Origin: Stenotrophomonas oahuensis
GTDB taxonomy: Bacteria; Pseudomonadota; Gammaproteobacteria; Xanthomonadales; Xanthomonadaceae
NCBI RefSeq assembly: GCF_031834595.1
Contig: NZ_CP115541.1
Location: forward strand, 868,001 to 932,000
Direction of reading: 5' to 3'
DNA length: 64,000 bases
Shown here: piece after piece, positions 38,654 through 46,813 of the stretch
Layout of the letters: each line of letters opens with the position of its first letter
Position numbering within the stretch: the stretch's first letter is position 1
Made by a program: the position numbers and the translations under genes
The notes under the pieces: model-generated
Database searches by the model: none
Told to the model about the DNA's origin: nothing
What the model saw: the letters and a program-made list of their open reading frames with translations, nothing else

Positions 38654-41317
38654 ATGAACCACCGCAAGAGCCTGCTTTCGGCAGCCATCTTCAGCTGTAT
38701 CGCATTCAGCGCGCACGCGCAGGACGCCGCCCAGACCAGCCCGACCGACCTGGACACCATCCAGGTGACCGGTATCCGCGGCTCGATGGAAAAGTCGCTG
38801 GACACCAAGCGTGAGGCCAATGCCCGCCTGGAAGTGGTCACCGCCGAAGACGTGGGCAAGCTGCCCGCGCACAATGTGGCCGATACCCTGCAGCGCCTGC
38901 CCGGCGTGAACATCAGCTCGGCCAGCGCCGACGAAGGCGGCTTCGACGAAGCCGACCGCGTCAGCCTGCGCGGCACCAGCCCCAGCCTGACCCAGACCCT
39001 GATCAACGGCCACACCGTCGGCTCGGCCGACTGGTTCGTGCTCAGCCAGGGCAACAACGTGGGCCGCAGCGTCAGCTACTCGCTGCTGCCGTCCGAGCTG
39101 GTCAGCTCGGTGGAAGTGAACAAGTCCTCGCAGGCCAAGCTGCAGGACGGTGGCACCACCGGTACCGTCAACATCATCACCCGCACCCCGCTGCAGTTCT
39201 CCAAGCAGTTCAGCGCTGAGGCCTCGGTGGGTGCGGTGCGTTCGGACCAGGCTGAATCGACCGACCCGCAGTACTCGGCGCTGTTCAACTACAAGAACGA
39301 CGAAGGCAACTTCGGCGTACTGCTGCAGGCGTTCTACCAGAAGCGCGAACTGCGCCGTGAAGCGCAGGAAATTCCGGGCGGCTTCACCAAGATCGCCGCG
39401 ACCGATCCGGTGGCCGCCACCAATCCGGACCTGATCGGCGTCAGCGTGCCTGGCCTGCTGGGTTCGACCCTGTTCGAGCAGACCCGCGAGCGCAAGGGCG
39501 GCCTGCTGACCATCCAGTTCAAGCCGACCGATGCGCTTAACCTGTCGTTGAGCGGCTTCACCTCCGAGCTGGAAGCCAACAACTACAACCGCAACTTCAT
39601 GCTGTGGGGCGGCAACTTCGCCAAGTCGCAGGCACCGAACCCGGGCTACACCGTGGTGGACGGCGTGCTGACCAACGCGACCTACGCCGGCGTGCCGGGC
39701 ACCAACTACGGTGTCTACGACATGATCTACCGCGAAGCCACCGCCAAGACCAGCTACGTCACCTTTGATGCCGACTGGCAGATCAACGACACCCTGGATG
39801 CCAAGTTCCAGGCCGGTACCACCAAGGGCACCGGCGAGACCCCGCGCCAGTTCATCGCTGAAGTCACCCTGGGCCAGGGCGGCGGTGCCAGCTGGGCCAC
39901 CCACGGTGCGGGTTCGCCTGTGGACTGGAACATCGGCGGCGACATCAGCCCGAACGGCGTGACCAGCTTCGGCACCTGGGGCAACCAGCTGGTGAAGGCC
40001 GAGGACAAGGAAGACTGGGCCACCCTGGACTTCAGCCAGTACTTCAGCGCCGGCACCCTGAGCTCCATCGATTTCGGCGTGCGCTTCGCCGACCACGAAC
40101 GCGAAGCACTGTCGCCGGAAGGTGCCACCCCGGGCGACATCTGGGCCGCACTGGAAGGCAGCGCCACCGGCAACTACCCGAGCGGCTTCGCCGGCGATGT
40201 GGGCGGCACCTTCCCGCGCAACATCTGGTACTACACCCCGGATGCGCTGAAGACCGCCATCATCAACAACTCCACCTGGCTGGCCGGCAATGACGGCCCG
40301 ACCGGTCGTCACAACTACGGTGCCGAGTGGAAGGTGAAGGAAAAGAACTTTGCCGGCTATGTGCAGGCCAACTTCAGCGGCGACTGGTGGGCCGGTAACG
40401 TGGGCCTGCGCTATGTGAACATCAAGCAGGATATCAACAGCTACAACGCCGTGGCCAACGCCGCCGACGCTGATGTGAGCAGCCTGTTCGGCATGTGGGA
40501 GCGCACCGCGTTCGAAAACAAGCACGACCGCGTACTGCCTAGCGCCAACATCAAGTTCGACCTGGACGATGACCTGGTCCTGCGCGTAGCTGCTTCGCAG
40601 ACCCAGACCCTGCCGGACTACTCGGCACTGGGCGCATCCTCGTGGGGTTCGGACCTGAACCGCACCGGCGGCGGCGGCAACCCGAACCTGAAGCCCACCC
40701 TGTCGACCAACCTGGACGCCAACCTGGAGTGGTACTTCATGCCGCGCGGCCTGCTGTCGGTCGGTGCGTACCACATGGACATGAAGGACTACATTGCCTT
40801 CGACGTGGTCAAGCGCCAGCTGTACAGCGAGCTGACCAACCAGCTGGAAACGTATGACATCTCCACCCCGATCAATGCCGACGGCAAGGTCACCGGTGTG
40901 GAAGTGGCCTACGAACAGCCGATTGGCGACTACTTCGGCTTCAACGCCAACTACACCTATGCTGACGGCAACACCGACCACACCTGGTCGGACGGAACCC
41001 ACAACCTGCTCGGCACCTCGAAGAACACCTACAACGTGGGCGCGTACTTCGAAAACGAGCGCTTCGGCGCACGCGTCAGCTACACCCACCGTTCGTCGTT
41101 CCTGATCAGCCTGTCCGGTACCAACCCGTACTACCAGGATGATTTCGGCACGCTGTCGGCGTCGCTGAACTTCAAGGCCACCGACTGGCTGAGCATCAGC
41201 CTGGACGGCCTGAACCTCAACAACCCGACCTACAAGTACTACCAGAGTGCGGCGATTCCGACCTCGTTCTACTCCAACGGCCGCCAGTACTACCTGAACT
41301 TCCGCTTCAAGTACTGA
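38654..41317 (+). CDS. TonB-dependent receptor of the GlcNAc cluster
   Basis: An 887-residue outer-membrane receptor. The signal peptide ends AFSAHAQ; the plug contains LDTIQVTGIRGSMEKSLDTK, DTLQRLPGVNISS, DRVSLRGTSPS and QDGGTTGTVNIITR, and the barrel ends YLNFRFKY. These are hallmarks of the xanthomonad carbohydrate receptors; location suggests transport of GlcNAc or chitooligosaccharides across the outer membrane. GAGGAG precedes ATG 38654. It lies 119 bases downstream of the kinase gene and could share its promoter. A strong terminator follows. Confidence 0.9.
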   Translation: MNHRKSLLSAAIFSCIAFSAHAQDAAQTSPTDLDTIQVTGIRGSMEKSLDTKREANARLEVVTAEDVGKLPAHNVADTLQRLPGVNISSASADEGGFDEADRVSLRGTSPSLTQTLINGHTVGSADWFVLSQGNNVGRSVSYSLLPSELVSSVEVNKSSQAKLQDGGTTGTVNIITRTPLQFSKQFSAEASVGAVRSDQAESTDPQYSALFNYKNDEGNFGVLLQAFYQKRELRREAQEIPGGFTKIAATDPVAATNPDLIGVSVPGLLGSTLFEQTRERKGGLLTIQFKPTDALNLSLSGFTSELEANNYNRNFMLWGGNFAKSQAPNPGYTVVDGVLTNATYAGVPGTNYGVYDMIYREATAKTSYVTFDADWQINDTLDAKFQAGTTKGTGETPRQFIAEVTLGQGGGASWATHGAGSPVDWNIGGDISPNGVTSFGTWGNQLVKAEDKEDWATLDFSQYFSAGTLSSIDFGVRFADHEREALSPEGATPGDIWAALEGSATGNYPSGFAGDVGGTFPRNIWYYTPDALKTAIINNSTWLAGNDGPTGRHNYGAEWKVKEKNFAGYVQANFSGDWWAGNVGLRYVNIKQDINSYNAVANAADADVSSLFGMWERTAFENKHDRVLPSANIKFDLDDDLVLRVAASQTQTLPDYSALGASSWGSDLNRTGGGGNPNLKPTLSTNLDANLEWYFMPRGLLSVGAYHMDMKDYIAFDVVKRQLYSELTNQLETYDISTPINADGKVTGVEVAYEQPIGDYFGFNANYTYADGNTDHTWSDGTHNLLGTSKNTYNVGAYFENERFGARVSYTHRSSFLISLSGTNPYYQDDFGTLSASLNFKATDWLSISLDGLNLNNPTYKYYQSAAIPTSFYSNGRQYYLNFRFKY

Positions 41318-41341
41318 TCGCCGCATAACCCGCTGCACCCC

Positions 41342-41373
41342 GAAAACGGGCCCGGACCTCCGGGCCCGTTTTC
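41342..41373 (+). terminator. Strong terminator after the receptor gene
   Basis: Perfect 14-bp stem GAAAACGGGCCCGG/CCGGGCCCGTTTTC with an ACCT loop. It separates the receptor gene from the hexosaminidase gene, which would therefore need its own promoter. Confidence 0.8.
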
Positions 41374-41411
41374 ACAGGTAAGATCAAAACCGCACCAAAA
41401 GGAATGACCCG

Positions 41412-43748
41412 ATGCACACCCGCACCCGTCGTACCTCGCTGTCGCTGCTGTCGTTCGCACTGGCACTCTCTCTCGCCCCGCTGGCTCACGCCACCGACGC
41501 CCAGGCCCCGGAAGGCCCGCGCGCCCTGCCCGGCTCACTGCCGCTGCTGCCGGCACCGGCGCACCTGGAGAAACTGGCGGGAGCGGGCTACACCGTCACT
41601 GCTGCCACCCCGTTGCACGCCCAAGGCGACGCCGCGCAGCGCGTGGCCGGCCTGTTCGCCACGCAGCTGAAGAACAGCGGCGGCCCTGCGTTGACCGTAT
41701 CGTCGGCGCGCGGCAAGGACGGCATCCGCCTGGTGCTGGACACCACCCTCAAGACCGGTACGGAGGGCTACCAGCTGCGCAGCGATGCGCGCGGAGTCAC
41801 CGTGCAGGCCGCCACCGAAGCCGGCCTGTTCTACGGCGCGGCCACCCTTTCGCAGCTGCTCACCAGCGGCACCAGCGGCCAGCTGCCCGCGCTGAAGATC
41901 GACGACGCACCTCGCTTCAGCTGGCGCGGCCTGATGCTGGATTCGGCCCGCCATTTCCAGAGCCTGGACGAGATCAAGCGCGTGCTCGACGCAATGGCCG
42001 AGCAGAAGCTCAACACCTTCCACTGGCATCTGACCGATGACCAGGGCTGGCGCATGGAGATCAAGCGCTACCCGAAGCTGACCGAAGTGGGCAGCTGCCG
42101 TCTGCCGGCCGGGGATGGCGGCCGCGACCCGGCCACCGGCACAGAGCGCCCGTACTGCGGTTTCTACACGCAGGACCAGATCCGCGAAGTCATTGCTTAC
42201 GCAGCGGCCCGCCACATCCAGGTGATCCCGGAGATCGACGTACCGGGCCACGCCACCGCAGCGATTGCGGCGTACCCGGAGCTGGGCACGATTGACACGC
42301 CGCTGAAGCCGATCAGCGAATGGGGCGTGTTCCCGAACCTGTTCAACACGGAAGAAAGCACGTTCCAGTTCCTGGAGAACGTGCTGGAGGAAGTGATTGA
42401 ACTGTTCCCGGCCAAGTACGTCCACGTGGGTGGCGACGAGGCAGTGAAGGACCAGTGGGAAGCCTCTGCGCGCGTGCAGGCGCGGATGAAGGAAGTGGGT
42501 GCGGGCAACGAGAATGAAATGCAGGCCCACCTGATCAAGCGGCTGGAAAAGTACCTGGAACAGCACGACCGTCGTTTGATCGGCTGGGACGAGATTCTGG
42601 AAGGCGGCCTGCCGCCGGAAGCAACGGTGATGTCGTGGCGCGGCACCGAGGGCGGCCTGAAGGCGGCCAGCGAGGGGCATGACGTGATCATGTCGCCGGT
42701 GACCGACATGTACATGGACTACCTGCAGACGAACTCGGAGAACGAACCGCCGGGTCGCCCGCTGAGCACGCCGCTGGGCCGGGTGTACGGTTTCGAGCCG
42801 GTGCCGGACGCGCTGGCGCGCGACAAGCAGCAGCACATCCTCGGCCTGCAGGCGAACATGTTCACCGAGCACACGCGCAGCTATGCGCGCCTGCAGCACA
42901 ACCTGCTCCCGCGCCTTGCAGCGGTGGCGGAAACCGGCTGGTCGCCGCGCGAGCGCCGCGACTTCGCCGACTTCCTGGCCCGCCTGCCGACCCAGCTGCA
43001 GCGCTGGCAGGCGATGGGCATTGCGTACGCACAGACGCCGTTCGAGGTGGAAGCGGATGTCACCGACGACCGCAAGGCAGGCACGGCGACGTTGGCATTG
43101 CGCACGCCGCTGAACTACGAGATCCGTTACAGCGTGGACGGCAGCCCGGTGACAGCGCAGTCGCCGCGCTACACGGCTCCGCTGACCCAGCCGCTGCCGG
43201 TCGGCGTGCAGGCAGCCACCTTCTTCGACGGCAAGGCGCTGGCGAAGGCGGCGAGCCGCTTCGACATCACGGCCAGCTCGCTGCTGACCCGAAATGACGA
43301 GCATCTGGACCTCTGCCCGGCCGAGGGCAAGCTGCTGCTGCGACTGGAAGATGATGGTCCGGCGAACGGCCCGCGCGCGGTGTTCAACGTGAACATATTC
43401 AACCCGTGCTGGTACTGGCAGAACGCGAATGTGGACGGCATCGGCAAGGTGCGGGTGCGTGCAGGCAACATTCCGTACTACTTCCAGCTGGCCCACGACG
43501 AGCCGCAGCGCCGGTTCGAGAAGGCACGCAGCGCACATGGCGAGATGGACATCCTGAGCGGCCAGTGCGATGGCAAGCCGCTGGCAACGGTGCCGCTGCC
43601 GGCCAAGCCCGATGCGGACGGCTTCATCACGCTGGAAGCCGCCCTGCCGCGTTCGCTGAACGGCACACAGAACCTGTGCGTCCGCTTCACCGGCGACACC
43701 CGCCCGACGATGTGGGTCTTGGACGAGCTCACCTTGCTGCCGCGCTGA
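41412..43748 (+). CDS. Beta-N-acetylhexosaminidase (GH20)
   Basis: A 778-residue secreted or periplasmic enzyme that removes terminal GlcNAc from chitooligosaccharides or glycans. The signal peptide ends LAPLAHA. A GH20b domain (~50-165) precedes the GH20 TIM barrel (~170-520) with NTFHWHLTDDQGWR, IPEIDVPGH and the catalytic pair D342-E343 in HVGGDEA. A chitobiase C-terminal domain (~550-620) and an extra ~150-residue beta-rich C-terminal region follow. It supplies free GlcNAc to the nag transport genes upstream. Confidence 0.93.
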   Translation: MHTRTRRTSLSLLSFALALSLAPLAHATDAQAPEGPRALPGSLPLLPAPAHLEKLAGAGYTVTAATPLHAQGDAAQRVAGLFATQLKNSGGPALTVSSARGKDGIRLVLDTTLKTGTEGYQLRSDARGVTVQAATEAGLFYGAATLSQLLTSGTSGQLPALKIDDAPRFSWRGLMLDSARHFQSLDEIKRVLDAMAEQKLNTFHWHLTDDQGWRMEIKRYPKLTEVGSCRLPAGDGGRDPATGTERPYCGFYTQDQIREVIAYAAARHIQVIPEIDVPGHATAAIAAYPELGTIDTPLKPISEWGVFPNLFNTEESTFQFLENVLEEVIELFPAKYVHVGGDEAVKDQWEASARVQARMKEVGAGNENEMQAHLIKRLEKYLEQHDRRLIGWDEILEGGLPPEATVMSWRGTEGGLKAASEGHDVIMSPVTDMYMDYLQTNSENEPPGRPLSTPLGRVYGFEPVPDALARDKQQHILGLQANMFTEHTRSYARLQHNLLPRLAAVAETGWSPRERRDFADFLARLPTQLQRWQAMGIAYAQTPFEVEADVTDDRKAGTATLALRTPLNYEIRYSVDGSPVTAQSPRYTAPLTQPLPVGVQAATFFDGKALAKAASRFDITASSLLTRNDEHLDLCPAEGKLLLRLEDDGPANGPRAVFNVNIFNPCWYWQNANVDGIGKVRVRAGNIPYYFQLAHDEPQRRFEKARSAHGEMDILSGQCDGKPLATVPLPAKPDADGFITLEAALPRSLNGTQNLCVRFTGDTRPTMWVLDELTLLPR

Positions 43749-43848
43749 TCGCGCCGCTAACAACCCGCCGCCCACGCCCTCCCGGCTGGGCGGCCATGGG
43801 AACAACGATGTGCCGGCACCCTGGACGCCATGGGGCTGCTTGCGCTTT

Positions 43849-43905
43849 GGTGGGATCGGTCGACAGACGATCGCCGTGAATTGGTCAACGTCCTTTAACG
43901 CATGG
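43849..43905 (+). repeat. Left half of a 147-bp composite palindrome
   Basis: Fifty-seven bases collinear with the left part of the complete elements at 45642-45788 and 46218-46364, from GGTGGGATCGGTCGACAGAC to TAACGCATGG, without gaps. The matching right half is found 750 bases away (44656-44740). Confidence 0.65.
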
Positions 43906-44189
43906 ACCCCCAACCGAAATCGCGTCTCTCCGGGCCCAAATGTCGCCTCCGGCCCGTTCACGCGCCACCGCCACCCACCCAACGATCCGCTTCACAACAC
44001 ACGCCCCAAATCGGAACCACCCATCTTCTGGTGTCATCCACGACACCTCGCTACGCATTCAACTCTTCCGCAAATCGCCACGCGCCAATTACGTCGCACG
44101 ATTTGCGCATCCAGCACACAGCCGCGACGATGCGTAGGAATTATCTGATGTGCACCGCCCCTCATCTGCTGCAGTGTTGTCCCCGGAGC

Positions 44190-44372
44190 GTAGAAACTCC
44201 TAAGAGTTAGCAGTTGATGCCCTGCGTGGGAGATGTCGTGTCCTACGTCGGGAGGGTGGCTAATAAAACACCCCCGTAAGGGGGGAATACGCCCGCCGGC
44301 TTTTGCTGACTCTACGGTTTCTAACCTCCCGACCCCTCGTCGCCCTGACGGGGGTCGCATCTCACAGGAGGC
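44190..44372 (+). promoter_or_regulatory. Candidate structured 5' leader RNA
   Basis: Two groups of pairings exclude each other in a simple nested fold. Segments 44192-44197 and 44203-44210 can pair with 44317-44322 and 44306-44313 (14 pairs, one G-U). Segment 44247-44255 pairs perfectly with 44325-44333. A small CCCCC/GGGGG hairpin (44271-44284) and a GACCCC...GGGGTC hairpin (44331-44356) follow. The latter ends 9 bases before the AGGAGG of the next small gene. The CCTCCC at 44325-44330 could pair with that AGGAGG. Confidence 0.45.
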
Positions 44373-44377
44373 ATGCC

Positions 44378-44545
44378 ATGCAGACACACTGGCCAGACAC
44401 ACCCGCGAACGATGACGTCGCACCTGCGCGACCTGAAGCCACCACTGGTGCCGGCGAATCATCGCCAAATACCTGCGTACGCCACGTTGAAATCCTGCTC
44501 ATGCGCATAGGTTTCTGTAGCGACGCGCCATGCGCGTCGGCATGA
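44378..44545 (+). CDS. Small hypothetical protein with strong ribosome-binding site
   Basis: Fifty-five residues starting MQTHWPDTPANDD, with AGGAGG six bases upstream of the ATG. No domain or signal was recognised; it is acidic/Thr-Ala-rich first, then has two cysteines and a hydrophobic stretch (VEILLMRIGF). The last eight codons and the stop lie in a SMAG-type repeat (44517-44541), so the protein may be truncated from an older, longer form. An overlapping ATG five bases earlier is in a different frame. It is the only candidate target of the structured leader. Confidence 0.4.
   Translation: MQTHWPDTPANDDVAPARPEATTGAGESSPNTCVRHVEILLMRIGFCSDAPCASA
44517..44541 (+). repeat. SMAG-type hairpin (GACGCGC subfamily)
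   Basis: GTAGCGACGCGCCATGCGCG followed by TCGGC, overlapping the end of the 55-residue small gene. Confidence 0.75.
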
Positions 44546-44655
44546 AGCCAGCATCGTTCGCAATGCCCGCGTGTGCGGGGCACCGCGTACGTAAACGAGA
44601 ACAACCATGAACAACAACATCCCCCGGCGCAGTGCCCGGGCAGGTCGCCCGTGCG

Positions 44656-44740
44656 CGTTTAGATCGCGCCTATCCGTCAACGGTCATGCGTTACCGTGCC
44701 GATTACCGTTATCGGCGGTCGTCTGTCGACCGACCCTACC
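44656..44740 (+). repeat. Right half of a 147-bp composite palindrome
   Basis: Bases 44682-44740 (59 nt) align without gaps with the right part of the complete elements, from GGTCATGCGTT to GACCGACCCTACC. Similarity continues more weakly through the centre to about 44656. Confidence 0.65.
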
Positions 44741-44817
44741 GATTTTCAGGCATTTCGTGCGCGTCGTTTACACCGCCCGAGGCGTGCGCTCCCCAACGGT
44801 ACATCGCAGAGATTCCC

Positions 44818-45171
44818 ATGAACACTTCGCCACATCCGCGCGCAAAACGCCACAACCCAAAGACCTCACCCCGTAGCGAACAGCTTCCACCGCTACACCC
44901 CGGCGACATCCTCACCGAAGACTTCATGCGTCCACTGAAGCTCTCCGGTCGCGCCCTCGCCTGCGCCATTGGCGTCTCCCACTCCCGCATCGCCACCATC
45001 GCCTCACGCAAGGCCGCCATCACCGCGGACACCGCGATCCGTCTTGGCCAGTACTTCGACACTTCGCCGTGGTTCTGGATGAACCTGCAGGTCAGGTTTG
45101 ATCTTGAAACCGCGCAGGTACCGGCAGGCCGCATCGTGCCGCACAGCTGCGAGGAGGTGCGCACATGGTGA
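44818..45171 (+). CDS. higA: HigA-family antitoxin (XRE helix-turn-helix)
   Basis: A 117-residue protein with an ~30-residue basic/proline-rich N-terminus, then a domain typical of HigA: LHPGDILTEDFMRPLKLSG, IGVSHSRIATIASRKAAITAD (HTH) and TAIRLGQYFDTSPWFWMNLQ. HigA normally binds and neutralises the HigB mRNA interferase encoded upstream; no HigB-like gene is adjacent. It overlaps by seven bases the next gene, which encodes an unrelated 130-residue protein. Upstream sequence holds the right-half composite repeat. No clear ribosome-binding site is seen before ATG 44818. Confidence 0.85.
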   Translation: MNTSPHPRAKRHNPKTSPRSEQLPPLHPGDILTEDFMRPLKLSGRALACAIGVSHSRIATIASRKAAITADTAIRLGQYFDTSPWFWMNLQVRFDLETAQVPAGRIVPHSCEEVRTW

Positions 45172-45557
45172 TCAAGCGCTTTCGTCATATTCTTCCCGGC
45201 TACACGCGCCCCGCAACCACGCGGCCACGCCCGCCGCTTCCCCCGGTGCCGCGCAGCCTACGCTCCGCGCTGAAGAACCACCCAGATCACATCGAGCGCC
45301 TGCAGATGGCCCTGCATGGAGTGAGCGTGGCACCCACCACGCGCCTGCCGCGCATCGAAATGGCGGTATGGGCGATTGAGGATCGCCTGTCGCGATTTCT
45401 GGCCGAAGCCAAACAGGAGTTGGATTCCGCCCGCTGCAGCGGCGATGCCGAGCGTTTCGCACGCGCGGAGGAGGTCGAAGCATTGATGACACACCTGTGT
45501 CGCAAGAACACATGGATGGGCGACGAAGTCTTCGCCGCCTGGTTCCGCAGCCTGTAG
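45165..45557 (+). CDS. Hypothetical protein coupled to HigA
   Basis: A 130-residue protein with a basic, proline-rich N-terminus (residues 1-40) and a helical C-terminal region (~45-125: HPDHIERLQMALHG, MAVWAIEDRLSRFLAEAKQELD, ARAEEVEALMTHL). No toxin domain was recognised, including the RelE/HigB fold. The start ATGGTGA overlaps the HigA stop by seven bases, so translation is very likely coupled. The TAG stop comes from a SMAG-type repeat. It could be a HigA partner or a passenger; function unknown. Confidence 0.6.
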   Translation: MVIKRFRHILPGYTRPATTRPRPPLPPVPRSLRSALKNHPDHIERLQMALHGVSVAPTTRLPRIEMAVWAIEDRLSRFLAEAKQELDSARCSGDAERFARAEEVEALMTHLCRKNTWMGDEVFAAWFRSL

Positions 45558-45577
45558 AGACGCGCCATGCGCGTCTG
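45554..45577 (+). repeat. SMAG-type hairpin
   Basis: GTAGAGACGCGCCATGCGCG followed by TCTG. Contains the stop codon of the 130-residue protein gene. Confidence 0.8.
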
Positions 45578-45878
45578 GCGGCACCATGCCCATTGACGAC
45601 CGGATCGCACTCAACTGACCGCCTCCAACGCGCCATGCTCCGGTAGGGTCGGTCGATAGACGACCGCCGATAACGGTGATCCGCGCGGTAACGCATGACC
45701 TTGAACGTAGAAGCGCGCCTGCGTTCGATGGTCATGCGTTTTAGCAGCGATGACTGGTAGCAGCGGTCGTCTATCGACCGACCCTACCGCACCTTCCGCA
45801 TGGATCACGTGTCATTAACGCGCCCTGGGCGCAGCATCGGCGTGCGGGGGCGCGCGCAATAGTAAGCGGGGACTTGAT
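45558..45878. other. 321-base gap without a gene
   Basis: The gap between the HigA-coupled gene and the 109-residue protein gene holds a SMAG-type hairpin at its start and the first complete composite palindrome. Nothing else was recognised. Confidence 0.65.
45642..45788. repeat. 147-bp composite palindrome, copy A
   Basis: Outer arms are perfect 26-bp inverted repeats (GGTAGGGTCGGTCGATAGAC... at 45642-45667 and its complement at 45763-45788), each itself a small GTAG hairpin. Nested inside is a second inverted pair, AACGCATGACC/GGTCATGCGTT (45690-45700, 45730-45740). It is about 80% identical to copy B at the same length. Confidence 0.8.
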
Positions 45879-46208
45879 ATGCCAACCACTTTCGAAGGAC
45901 TGGACATCCAGCCGGCTTACCAACCGTCAGAGGACACAACCGTCGGCGAGCTGCAAGATCGCGAGATCAGCCGAAGGTTTTCACAGATGCTTGTAGAGCA
46001 GCTCATAGAAAGGTGGCAGACGGGTGATTGCATTGCACTGAAGGTTGAAACGACTCGCCGCATCATTCGCGTTACAGGTGCCGTTCGATCCCAAGCCCTG
46101 TATGACCAGATCCACGAGGTCATCAATCCCATCAATCAAGCCCAGGCGGGAGCTGTCGACAGTTCGGGAGTCAAGATCGATTCCGCACTGGCGCCCCGAG
46201 CGCGCTGA
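45879..46208 (+). CDS. Hypothetical protein between two composite palindromes
   Basis: A 109-residue soluble protein, acidic in the first 40 residues, with a mixed alpha/beta middle (QLIERWQTGDCIALKVETTRRIIRVTG). No family, signal or membrane segment was recognised. GGGGA lies upstream of ATG 45879. It is flanked on both sides by complete 147-bp elements (copies A and B), 90 and 9 bases away. The start is uncertain, and homologues, if any, should be sought. Confidence 0.5.
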   Translation: MPTTFEGLDIQPAYQPSEDTTVGELQDREISRRFSQMLVEQLIERWQTGDCIALKVETTRRIIRVTGAVRSQALYDQIHEVINPINQAQAGAVDSSGVKIDSALAPRAR

Positions 46209-46217
46209 ACGCGTAAT

Positions 46218-46364
46218 GGTAGCGTCGGTCGACAGACGACGGCCGACATCAATCGTGCGCACGGTAACGCATGACCTCCAACGTAGAAGCGCCTCTGCGT
46301 TCGATGGTCATGCGTTATGGCAGTGATGATTGTTGTCGGCGGTCGTCTGTCGACCGACCCTACC
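46218..46364. repeat. 147-bp composite palindrome, copy B
   Basis: Same length as copy A with no gap needed. The outer arms have two mismatches (46218-46243 against 46339-46364). The inner pair AACGCATGACC/GGTCATGCGTT is conserved exactly. Base changes in the arms are often paired, keeping the hairpins. Confidence 0.8.
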
Positions 46365-46419
46365 CGACCTCACAGTACAAGTGGTGCGGGAATTCCGCGC
46401 GCCTCCAATCGGCGTGCGA

Positions 46420-46812
46420 TTACCCCTTCAACCGCACCAGCAGATCCCGCAACGGGGTAAATCGGATCGCCATTCCAGCAATCACCCCAAGCGTATTAGC
46501 CACCGCGTCCGCCGGATCCGCACTGCGATTATCCGTCAACGCCCCCTGCGCAAACTCAACTCCAATTCCCATCAACACCAACCCGACCGCAGCCAACCAC
46601 AACGCCGCACGCGTGCGATAGATCTGCACAGCAGACCCTGCCAGCAGGAAGTACGCCAGGAAATGCTCCACCTTGTCGCTGTTCTTCGGCAGGTCCGGCA
46701 GCGGCGGCGGTGGAATCAGGCAGACCACGATCACGCTGATCACCGCCAGCCACCACACCCCCAGCCAGAACCGCGGCCGCCGCAGCGGCTTCAACATCCC
46801 TGTCATGGTCAT
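46420..46812 (-). CDS. VanZ-family membrane protein
   Basis: A 130-residue protein with three or four membrane helices and VanZ-like pattern: DKVEHFLAYFLLAG in the middle and GALTDNRSADPADAVANTLGVIAG near residues 90-115. VanZ-family proteins are widespread, and most have no known function, though the founder confers low-level teicoplanin resistance. One base separates its start from the stop of the MidA-type gene upstream, indicating co-transcription. A second in-frame ATG lies two codons in. Confidence 0.8.
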   Translation of the reverse strand: MTMTGMLKPLRRPRFWLGVWWLAVISVIVVCLIPPPPLPDLPKNSDKVEHFLAYFLLAGSAVQIYRTRAALWLAAVGLVLMGIGVEFAQGALTDNRSADPADAVANTLGVIAGMAIRFTPLRDLLVRLKG

Positions 46813-46813
46813 C

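Larger units (their letters stand above)
43749..44377. other. 629-base gap without a supported gene
   Basis: The gap after the hexosaminidase gene holds a left-half composite repeat (43849-43905), about 280 bases with no recognised signal and no convincing coding frame, and the structured leader at 44190-44372. Base composition appears less GC-rich than in flanking genes. Confidence 0.6.

Noticed and set aside
38348..41338. Open frame of almost 1,000 codons antisense to the GlcNAc-cluster receptor
   Set aside because: A shadow of the receptor gene, with no domain and no ribosome-binding site.
43902..44210. A 102-codon plus-strand frame after the hexosaminidase gene
   Set aside because: Pro/Thr/Ser-rich without domain or good start, within a repeat-bordered gap; not supported as a gene.
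44034..44468. A 144-codon frame on the minus strand across the structured leader
   Set aside because: Translation is mainly from the complementary stems of the leader and repeat-like sequence; no ribosome-binding site. The region is better explained as an RNA.
44607..44876. An 89-codon frame starting before HigA
   Set aside because: It reads through the right-half composite repeat and into the HigA coding region in another frame, and its only start has a weak ribosome-binding site.
45642..46364. CRISPR array interpretation of the repeated elements
   Set aside because: Repeats are long nested palindromes separated by whole genes, not short direct repeats with regular unique spacers; no cas genes.
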